Origin: Candidatus Shapirobacteria bacterium UBA1435
Lineage (GTDB): Bacteria; Patescibacteriota; Microgenomatia; UBA12405
Direction: 5' to 3'
DNA: 13,758 bases
Assembly (NCBI GenBank): GCA_002329385.1
Contig: DCTR01000026.1
Coordinates: forward strand, 1-13,758
Within the stretch, counting starts at the first letter, position 1; the number at the start of each line of letters is the position of its first letter. A program made the translations under genes and the position numbers. The notes beneath the pieces were generated by a model. The model was not told the DNA's origin. It did no database searches and was given only the letters and a program-made list of their open reading frames with translations. Below are positions 1 through 6,046 of the stretch, piece after piece.

Positions 1-1054
1 CAGCTAAGATATGATAGATTTTTTCTTTTGCTGATAATAAATTGGCTAAATTAATGCTAGCAATTAGGATAATAAAAAGACTACTGGGAAGCAAATAACG
101 CGGATAAATGATTTTTCCCAATAGAGCTAACGGTGTAATAAAGGCCAAAAACATTAAAACTAAAAGCTCAAGCAATTTCTTGTTTTTTTTATTAAAATTA
201 GCAATGGCTAAAATTAAAATGCCGGGGCCAAAATAAATAGCGTATTGATTGATAAAAAAATTTAGGTTACCCAAGAAAATATTAAAAATTTCTTGGTGAA
301 ATAAAGTTTCCACAGGATATAGAAAATCACTGCCTCTCCGAAAAAGTTGCGGAAAAACTGGTAAAAAACGCCAACTATAAAATAAAAGAAAAGCAACGGC
401 TAGCGCAGCTCCTATATAAATTAGATTTTTGAGTAAGCTTTTCCATGAAAGCTTATTGGCATAAAGAATCAAGACAATTAGGCTGGGGATAAATAACAGA
501 GCACTTAATTTACTAAATAAAGCTAAGAAAAAACTTAAAATTAATAAAAGTAGATCAGTAATTTTTGGTTGTTTTATATATTTCAAGGTAAAGTAAAAAC
601 TGCAATTGAGATTTAAAAATAATAAAGCATCAGTGAGAGCCATCCGGTGGTGAAAAAAAGTAAATGGTAAAATACTAGTTAAAATCATGGCAATATATTG
701 GCTGAATTTTTTTTGTCGGTCGCCTGCAGTCATTTCTTTGCTAATTAGGCCGATCAGTACAACGTTGCCTGCTCCAACCAGAACCGAAAGAAAGCGGCCA
801 GCGAATAATTGATTTTTAAAAATAAATTGAAAGGGAATCATCAGCCACATTTGTAACGGTGTTTTACCATCGTTCATCGGAAAAAATAAATAGCGTTGCC
901 AATCATCGATAATCAATTGAGTCCAGCGGATATAGATTGCTTCATCAGCAAATACTGGCAGTTGGTTTAAACGAAATAAAGTGATGGCAAAATAGAATAA
1001 TAAAATCAGGGCGATAATTAAATAATGGTTTCTTTGGCTTTTAGTTTTTTGCAT
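1..1054 (-). CDS. GT39/PMT-ArnT-like membrane glycosyltransferase, C-terminus cut by window edge
   Basis: The reading frame is open from an ATG at 1054 to the window edge, giving about 351 codons without a stop. The visible part is a very hydrophobic multi-pass protein. The first membrane helix covers about residues 10-27. It is followed by an acidic loop FADEAIYIRW (residues 36-44 region, D37/E38) and then GKTPLQMWL (63-71). This pattern, an acidic pair after helix 1 and then a K-x-P-L-x-x-W-L motif, is typical of PMT_2/ArnT-type GT-C enzymes, which move a sugar from a polyprenyl phosphate onto an acceptor on the outer face of the membrane. The start overlaps the end of the upstream gene by 14 bases, so it is the last visible gene of the glycosyltransferase operon. 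The acceptor cannot be told from sequence. The DNA is markedly AT-rich. Confidence 0.8.
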   Translation of the reverse strand, partial: MQKTKSQRNHYLIIALILLFYFAITLFRLNQLPVFADEAIYIRWTQLIIDDWQRYLFFPMNDGKTPLQMWLMIPFQFIFKNQLFAGRFLSVLVGAGNVVLIGLISKEMTAGDRQKKFSQYIAMILTSILPFTFFHHRMALTDALLFLNLNCSFYFTLKYIKQPKITDLLLLILSFFLALFSKLSALLFIPSLIVLILYANKLSWKSLLKNLIYIGAALAVAFLLFYSWRFLPVFPQLFRRGSDFLYPVETLFHQEIFNIFLGNLNFFINQYAIYFGPGILILAIANFNKKNKKLLELLVLMFLAFITPLALLGKIIYPRYLLPSSLFIILIASINLANLLSAKEKIYHILA

Positions 1055-2306
1055 TATTCCCTATTTTTTTGATCAAGAATAGGCCATTATAAATCAATGG
1101 TGGCAGCCATAGTAGCCACTGTTTGAGTAATAGAACGTTTGGTAAGGGCTGATCAAAATAAAGCCACGGGACGTAGGTGATGTCAACTAGATAACTCAAG
1201 AGAGCGCTCAAGGAAAAGACGACTAGAGTGTTTTGCCACCAGTGGCTTTTTAATAGAGGCAGGAAAGTCATGGGCCAAATTAAATACCAAGTTAAGAATC
1301 GTTGTGAACGAGCAGTTAATAATGGTAGGAAAAAACTAATACTTAATAAGTCCCAAAAATACTTATCAAAAAAAAATTTAATTTGGTTTAAGTATTTATT
1401 TTTAAAAAAGGCCAGTTTATTGAGCTGATCCTTCAATAAATAATAAAGTAAAAAAGGAATAGCTATTAAACTCGCATACTTTGTTAAAATCGAAAAAAAC
1501 ATTAAAACACAAACTGCTACTAGGTAAAACAGTTTGGATTGTTTAGCGGTTTTAAACCGATCAATTAATATAAAACTAGCCAAGACCGGCCACATCATCC
1601 ACCAATCGTTATGCGCATTACCAATAGTCTCTAACAGAATTAGCGGATTAAAAAATAATAAAGCTAACTTAGTAGGGGATTTGTGATCTTTTTTGATTAA
1701 TTTTTTTAGACAGAAGTAGGCAAGGATCATCCCTAACAGAGCAAACACTTTAAAACTTAACCAAGTGGTCAAGAATTTGGTAAAGCCCAGTAAATAAGGA
1801 ACAATTGAAATTAACGTCCAGGCTTGCCCGTAGGGAGCGGGGGTGTGGGTGTTGTGCATAAAGCGCAACCAGGGATCGTCACTAAATCGTTGGGCGACGA
1901 CTAGATGCGGATTCGCCCCATATTTAACTAGTATTCGGGCATTAAAAATATAATTGAAAACATCGTGGCTGAGAGCGTTATAACTGATTATTAATAAAAA
2001 AAGTATGCCCAAAATTAAAAAAATTATTTTTTTATTAGAATAATTAATTTTTTGGGGCCAGAATTTAATTAAATAGAAATAATTAATAATTAAAGCCATG
2101 ATGAGAAACACATATAAAGATATTCTCAAATGATTGTTGGGTAAGATATTTTGCCATAAATAAGTTTGATAGTTAAGAAAATATTGATGGTTAATCAGAA
2201 TTAAATTGGGATCGGTGAAAACAAAAGAAAACAGAGTCCAGATCAAAAATAACAATAAATAACTACTGAGTAGTTTTAAGAATATTCTCTGCTTAGTGTG
2301 ATTCAT
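1041..2306 (-). CDS. Multi-pass GT-C glycosyltransferase, MptB/GT87-like
   Basis: This is a 421-residue integral membrane protein with roughly ten hydrophobic segments. The first large loop carries SHDVFNYIFNAR (113-124), then GANPH (130-134) and TPAPYGQAW (155-163), with NAHNDWWMM at 230-238. The D-x-x-x-Y...GxNP...PYG...HND pattern is what I associate with polyprenol-phosphate-mannose-dependent mannosyltransferases of the MptB/GT87-like group. The acidic D115 is the likely catalytic-loop residue. The family call is moderate and the sugar and acceptor are unknown. It overlaps both neighbours by 14 bases (2293-2306 and 1041-1054), which suggests coupled translation. The ATG at 2306 has no Shine-Dalgarno sequence in front. 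The gene is AT-rich like its downstream neighbour. Confidence 0.72.
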   Translation of the reverse strand: MNHTKQRIFLKLLSSYLLLFLIWTLFSFVFTDPNLILINHQYFLNYQTYLWQNILPNNHLRISLYVFLIMALIINYFYLIKFWPQKINYSNKKIIFLILGILFLLIISYNALSHDVFNYIFNARILVKYGANPHLVVAQRFSDDPWLRFMHNTHTPAPYGQAWTLISIVPYLLGFTKFLTTWLSFKVFALLGMILAYFCLKKLIKKDHKSPTKLALLFFNPLILLETIGNAHNDWWMMWPVLASFILIDRFKTAKQSKLFYLVAVCVLMFFSILTKYASLIAIPFLLYYLLKDQLNKLAFFKNKYLNQIKFFFDKYFWDLLSISFFLPLLTARSQRFLTWYLIWPMTFLPLLKSHWWQNTLVVFSLSALLSYLVDITYVPWLYFDQPLPNVLLLKQWLLWLPPLIYNGLFLIKKIGNNAKN

Positions 2307-3057
2307 GATTTGGATATTTGCCAGATAAGTCAGCCAGTCTAATGCGCATAATATCTAAGAACATTAACAAAGAATCTTTGATAGGATTAACTCGATCGGT
2401 GGCATGATGTTGCCAAATTACTGGTACTTCTCTGACTTTAAATTGATATTTTTTGGCTAAATATAACAATTCCACATCAAAAGCTCCGGTAAAAGCATCG
2501 TGACGCTCTTTTTTTCCACTATAAACGTAGAGTTTGGGAAAGAGTGTTGTCGTTGCTTCTTGGGAAAATAGTTTAAAACCGCATTGAGTGTCCAACATGC
2601 CTGGGACAGCAAAGGTTTGCACCACCAAATTGAAAACTCTGCCCATCAGGTGACGATAGAACGGCTCTTTTTGTCGTTGAGCCCCAATGATCTCTCGCGA
2701 ACCAAAAATGACTTGATATTGATCGGTATATTTGAGCAGGGCAGTGACTTCTTTTAATGGAGTTGATTGATCAAAATCAGTAAACAACCGCCATTCGCCC
2801 GTGGCAGCCATCATTCCCGCACTGACAGTTGGGCCTTTACCCCGATGAGGATTAGCTAAAAATTTAATTCGCTGATCTTTTTTGGCAAACTCGCTGAGGG
2901 CGATTTTAGTTCCATCAGTGGAGCCATCATCACTCAAAATCAGTTCCCAACTTTTGGGATAATCTTTGAGGAAGTCATAAACTTCGTCTAATACCCCTCT
3001 TTTAATATTTTTCATTTCATTGTAAGAGGGTAAAACTACTGACAAATATATTGACAT
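2293..3057 (-). CDS. GT2 family glycosyltransferase, ALG5/dolichyl-phosphate glucosyltransferase-like
   Basis: With the ATG at 3057 the protein has 254 residues. The GT-A fold motifs are in order: SVVLPSYNE (6-14), DDGSTDGT (43-50), HRGKGPTVSAGM (71-82), the metal-binding D-x-D as D94-F-D96 followed by QSTP, and DTQCGFKLF (156-164). The RGKG and D-x-D-x-x-TP signature matches the ALG5-like branch, which loads a sugar from a nucleotide sugar onto a polyprenyl phosphate. I see no C-terminal membrane helix, so it is probably cytosolic or peripheral. The frame is open up to 3135, but the ATG at 3057 lies one base after the upstream stop (TAAGATG) and starts directly before the first beta strand, so it is preferred. 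It presumably supplies donor to the GT-C enzymes in this operon. Confidence 0.85.
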   Translation of the reverse strand: MSIYLSVVLPSYNEMKNIKRGVLDEVYDFLKDYPKSWELILSDDGSTDGTKIALSEFAKKDQRIKFLANPHRGKGPTVSAGMMAATGEWRLFTDFDQSTPLKEVTALLKYTDQYQVIFGSREIIGAQRQKEPFYRHLMGRVFNLVVQTFAVPGMLDTQCGFKLFSQEATTTLFPKLYVYSGKKERHDAFTGAFDVELLYLAKKYQFKVREVPVIWQHHATDRVNPIKDSLLMFLDIMRIRLADLSGKYPNHESH

Positions 3058-3058
3058 C

Positions 3059-4582
3059 TTATTCTTTATTATAATTATTTTCTGTTTTGCCCAATACGGT
3101 AATTTCTGGGCCTGGTTCAAATTGATATTGTTCAATAATGTTTTTTTCCGGAAAAACGACTATTTCGTAAATATTTAAATTGATTAAGTCTTTTTCTTTT
3201 TTTTCTTCGTTAATGATAAAGAGTTTTTCGGCTTGATGGTGATCCTCAATTTTTACAGGCGAATTGTCCATAGTCGAGAGAAAATATCGATAATTCATAC
3301 CATACAAATCTTTTGATTCTGACAACAACACTAAATTATATTTTTCCCCAGCTTTGACTCGCTCTTGAATACTAGTTGCTACCCTTTTGACGTCATTAAT
3401 GGTCCAACCGGACGCTTGCAGTGAATAAAAATTCATATTCTTGCTAATAAAAAAGACAAGAAAGATCAAGCTAATTACATAAAATAAACCTTTAGGTTTA
3501 ATTTTACTTAATAGCCAAGCATAAAAAATATAAATCATTGGTAAAAGATAGGCGTAGTAATGGGTATAAACCTCGTGTTGATATAAACTGAGACCAAACA
3601 AACCAGTTAATAAGTAGCTAAAAAGCAATTGCTCGCTCGTTGGTAGCTTCTTTCTATTTTTAATTAGATAAACAAGCACAAATAGTAAAGTCAGGTAAAA
3701 AAACAAGTTATTAATACCCAGATCACCAAAAGTGCTATCAAATAAAACCTTTTTACTTTGTCTCCTTAGATCAACTGTAAAGAATTTAATAATCGTTTCC
3801 AAACCCTGACGATCAGTTTTTCTTTGTAAGTCAAAACTTTGTTCTTTAGTAATAATATTGGTAAATGCCTGAACATTGCGCCAGTCGTGTTTCCAGTCAA
3901 ATAAAATGAGTGGAGTAAGTGAGAGGAGAAATAATAAAATTGATAAAACAGTATATTTCAATAATTTTTGGCGATCTTTCTTTTTTGTCTTCTTTGGTAA
4001 ATGGAGAAGAAAAAAGACTCCAGCACCAGCCAAAGACAGTAAGGCCACATAGTGTAATTGTGCCAAGATACTAAACATGACACTAACCAGTAGCCAATAA
4101 CGACTGTCTTTTTTGACTGCCAGATAAGAAAAATAAAACATTAACAATGAAAAAAAAGGAGCTGGATTGGGGTTCCAGCTAAAACGTGCCAGCTCAACCG
4201 TGATGTGTGAAAGAGCAAAGAAAATGGTAGCTAGAATAGCCATTTTTTGATTAAAAATTTTCTTAGTAATCAAGTAAATCAAGGCAACAGTAATTACACT
4301 CAGGGCGGCCACGGCATAAACTGGCCCAATGGGATTGGGATAGCTTAAATACAAAAAAGGCAACATAAAATAATAGTAAAAAGGGCCAAGATACATGTTG
4401 CCAATACTGGTTTGAGGGCCGATAAAAAACAGGTTGCCGTTAACGATAAAGTCGCGGACGATAATCATATCACGTCCCTGATCTCCCAGATATTCAGCAT
4501 AATCGCCGATCTTGTAGAGCCTTAGGAAGGCTGCCAAAACAAGAATAAAAACTAATGGAAGACGACGGAAAGAGGACGTCAC
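3059..4582 (-). CDS. GT39-like multi-pass membrane glycosyltransferase
   Basis: This 507-residue protein has a helix at about 9-22, an acidic outer loop YLGDQGRDM (31-39, D34 the likely catalytic acid), the motif GNMYLGPFYYYFMLP (61-75), about nine further helices, and a soluble C-terminal tail of around 120 residues. This is the PMT_2/GT39-like GT-C plan, which uses polyprenyl-phosphate sugar as donor. Its start is a GTG at 4582 within GTGA, so it overlaps the stop of the upstream GT2 gene by four bases, and I find no ATG nearby that fits better. Translation is probably coupled to that GT2 gene, and a polyprenyl-phosphate sugar synthase followed by its user makes biochemical sense. Base composition changes within or near its 5' end: the rest of the gene is AT-rich. 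The exact acceptor is unknown. Confidence 0.8.
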   Translation of the reverse strand: MTSSFRRLPLVFILVLAAFLRLYKIGDYAEYLGDQGRDMIIVRDFIVNGNLFFIGPQTSIGNMYLGPFYYYFMLPFLYLSYPNPIGPVYAVAALSVITVALIYLITKKIFNQKMAILATIFFALSHITVELARFSWNPNPAPFFSLLMFYFSYLAVKKDSRYWLLVSVMFSILAQLHYVALLSLAGAGVFFLLHLPKKTKKKDRQKLLKYTVLSILLFLLSLTPLILFDWKHDWRNVQAFTNIITKEQSFDLQRKTDRQGLETIIKFFTVDLRRQSKKVLFDSTFGDLGINNLFFYLTLLFVLVYLIKNRKKLPTSEQLLFSYLLTGLFGLSLYQHEVYTHYYAYLLPMIYIFYAWLLSKIKPKGLFYVISLIFLVFFISKNMNFYSLQASGWTINDVKRVATSIQERVKAGEKYNLVLLSESKDLYGMNYRYFLSTMDNSPVKIEDHHQAEKLFIINEEKKEKDLINLNIYEIVVFPEKNIIEQYQFEPGPEITVLGKTENNYNKE

Positions 4583-5316
4583 TGGGAATATACTTGTTTA
4601 ATCTGGATTTGATACCAGAGCTTAAAGAGATCCTTAAAGCCGGAAAGGATGACGTTCAGTTTGGCGCCCGTAGCCTCGCCAGCCTGACGGCTAAAGTGAT
4701 GGACACCGGTTTCAACTATTTTAAACTTATATTTTTGAGCAAAGATCAAGAATTCGCTGGTGATAAATGGCCCGCGTTCCGATGTCAGTTTGGGGATGGT
4801 ATCAATAACTTTTTTGCGAATTAGCTTAAATCCACAGTCAATGTCTCTAACTTTTAGGCCGAAAAGAATAAAAACCGCCAGCTGCCATAGTTTTGAGCCC
4901 AGAATCCGAACGCCAGCCACCTTTCTTTTCAGGTAGTAGCCGACAACGAGATCAGCGTTGGTTTGGCGTTGTTTTTTGATAAGGTTGTGAATATCATTGA
5001 AGTCGAATTGGCCGTCGGCATCGGTAAAAACTATCCATTCATACTTGGAGTTGTAAAAACCGCTTTTTAGGGCGGCGCCGTAGCCTCGGTTGGGATTGTG
5101 GGTAATAATTGTTATGTTTTTGGGGTGGCGGGATTTGATTTTTTCAAGTTTTTGGGCGGTTTGATCCTTGGAGCCGTCATTGACGAGAATAATCTCCCAA
5201 TTTTTGGCAATCTGCTTAATGATTGGGAGAGCTTTATTGACGGTATTTTCGATATTCTTTTCTTCGTTGTAGCAGGGAAAGAAGACGGAGAGGTTGGGAA
5301 GCGGGGTGTTTTTCAT
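4579..5316 (-). CDS. GT2 family glycosyltransferase, polyprenyl-phosphate mannose/glucose synthase-like (DPM1-like)
   Basis: This is a 245-residue GT-A protein with SVFFPCYNEEKNI (10-22), VNDGSKDQT (45-53), NPNRGYGAALKSG (74-86), the D-x-D as D99-A-D101 followed by GQFD, DIDCGFKLI (158-166), and a C-terminal RQAGEATGAKL (210-220), where the conserved R-x-G-E/S of this family falls. The reaction would be transfer of mannose or glucose from a nucleotide sugar to polyprenyl phosphate at the inner face of the membrane. It lacks a clear C-terminal membrane domain. It is the first gene of the operon, 103 bases from a divergent gene, and ends in a TGA that overlaps the next gene. No Shine-Dalgarno sequence precedes the ATG. 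A -10-like TATACT ends seven bases upstream of the start codon, so the message may be leaderless. Confidence 0.85.
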   Translation of the reverse strand: MKNTPLPNLSVFFPCYNEEKNIENTVNKALPIIKQIAKNWEIILVNDGSKDQTAQKLEKIKSRHPKNITIITHNPNRGYGAALKSGFYNSKYEWIVFTDADGQFDFNDIHNLIKKQRQTNADLVVGYYLKRKVAGVRILGSKLWQLAVFILFGLKVRDIDCGFKLIRKKVIDTIPKLTSERGPFITSEFLIFAQKYKFKIVETGVHHFSRQAGEATGAKLNVILSGFKDLFKLWYQIQIKQVYSQ

Positions 5317-5321
5317 ATGGT

Positions 5322-5333
5322 TAGTATATACTA
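5322..5333. repeat. 12-bp perfect palindrome TAGTATATACTA
   Basis: The sequence is identical on both strands and carries TATACT in both directions. It lies 6-17 bases upstream of the glycosyltransferase operon start and covers its candidate -10. It may be an operator or a symmetric promoter element. Chance is not excluded in AT-rich DNA. Confidence 0.55.
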
Positions 5334-5352
5334 CCGTTGTTTTTTAAGGCAA
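5323..5352 (-). promoter_or_regulatory. Candidate promoter of the glycosyltransferase operon, possibly leaderless
   Basis: Reading the minus strand, TTGCCT (5352-5347, four of six consensus bases) is followed after 18 bases by TATACT (5328-5323, five of six). Transcription starting about seven bases after the -10 would begin at or next to the ATG at 5316. The -10 sits inside a perfect palindrome. Both boxes are read by eye and the -35 is weak. Confidence 0.4.
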
Positions 5353-5357
5353 ATCTA

Positions 5358-5385
5358 TTGACATTTGGGAAATTAGAGATATAAT
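5358..5385 (+). promoter_or_regulatory. Sigma70-type promoter for the DUF11 surface protein
   Basis: A full-consensus TTGACA (5358-5363) and a full-consensus TATAAT (5380-5385) are separated by 16 bases. A start near 5392 would give a leader of about 28 bases before the ATG at 5420. This is the strongest promoter-like sequence in the window, and it faces the only plus-strand gene. Confidence 0.75.
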
Positions 5386-5408
5386 ATCCTGTAATCTAAA
5401 TTATTAAG

Positions 5409-5424
5409 ATCATTTTAAAATGAT
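5409..5424. repeat. 16-bp perfect palindrome over a start codon
   Basis: ATCATTTTAAAATGAT reads the same on both strands and includes the ATG of the DUF11 gene at 5420-5422. Outer TTATT (5401-5405) and AATAA (5429-5433) extend the symmetry imperfectly. It could be an operator, or an RNA hairpin that hides the start codon. Confidence 0.6.
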
Positions 5425-6046
5425 AAAAAATAATAAACTAGTCTTTTCTTTAGGTATATCTGCCCTATTGGTCGGAATGGCTTTTTGCCGTCCGGTAGCG
5501 GCTTATGGTCAGTATTATTCACAGGGTGAAACCAAGAATAAGATTACGGTCGACAAAAAGTTGCGCCACGTTTATAGTGATAGCTTTATGGATAACATCC
5601 CGACCTCAACCAAGGTGTTTGTGGATGGTGATATTGTTGAGTTTCAGATTAAGGTAGAAAACAACAGCCAAAACCAACTCAAGGATTTTAAAGTGACAGA
5701 TGTATTACCGTCAAACTTGTCGCTTATTTTTTATCCGGGTCAATATAACCGCGAGAATAACCAAATCAGTTGGACAATTGAAAAGCTGGATAAAGGCGAA
5801 AGTAAACAATATTACATAAGGGCAAGAATAGTCGGGCTGACAGATACAGAGAGCAAGTATGAAAAAAGGGTGAACACTGTTGAAGTTAAAGTTGCCGAGC
5901 TGACAGATAAAGACGAGGCCTCGTTTTTTGTGGCCAAAAAGATCGTGCCAGTGACCGGTTGGGAAGATATGGTTGGCGGATCGGTGTTGACACTGACTGT
6001 AGCTATCGTGGCTTTTGGCTTGAGGAAGGCCGCCAGGGGCTACTGA
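5420..6046 (+). CDS. Secreted DUF11-domain surface protein with LPXTG-like C-terminal sorting signal
   Basis: This 208-residue protein has an N-terminal signal peptide (basic start, hydrophobic 8-22, likely cleavage after PVAA near residue 28). A beta-rich domain of the DUF11 type follows at about 64-160, with VEFQIKVENNSQNQLKDFKV then TDVLPSNLSL and an INNQISW-like strand, the usual conserved-repeat-domain pattern. The C-terminus has VPVTG (176-180), a hydrophobic stretch (about 186-200) and a basic tail RKAARGY, which matches the layout of an LPXTG-like cell-wall sorting signal with V in place of L. No sortase is present in the window. It is transcribed divergently from the glycosyltransferase operon, and its stop overlaps the end of the convergent M23 gene by seven bases. 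I see no Shine-Dalgarno sequence. Its role on the surface is unknown. Confidence 0.78.
   Translation: MIKNNKLVFSLGISALLVGMAFCRPVAAYGQYYSQGETKNKITVDKKLRHVYSDSFMDNIPTSTKVFVDGDIVEFQIKVENNSQNQLKDFKVTDVLPSNLSLIFYPGQYNRENNQISWTIEKLDKGESKQYYIRARIVGLTDTESKYEKRVNTVEVKVAELTDKDEASFFVAKKIVPVTGWEDMVGGSVLTLTVAIVAFGLRKAARGY

Noticed and set aside
3058..3135. Longer start for the ALG5-like GT2 gene at 3135
   Set aside because: The extra 26 residues lie wholly inside the upstream gene and precede the normal first strand. The ATG at 3057 sits one base after the upstream stop.
4555..4824. Plus-strand open frame of 89 codons opposite the GT2/GT39 junction
   Set aside because: It lies antisense to two well-supported genes, has no family motifs and no promoter.
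5420..5490. Lipoprotein signal (GMAFC) in the DUF11 protein
   Set aside because: F before C does not fit the lipobox, and a standard signal-peptidase site near PVAA plus a C-terminal sorting tail fit better.
5990..6035. Hairpin near the end of the DUF11 gene (GGCTT...AGGCC) as a terminator
   Set aside because: The stem is short with a mismatch and there is no T run on either strand.
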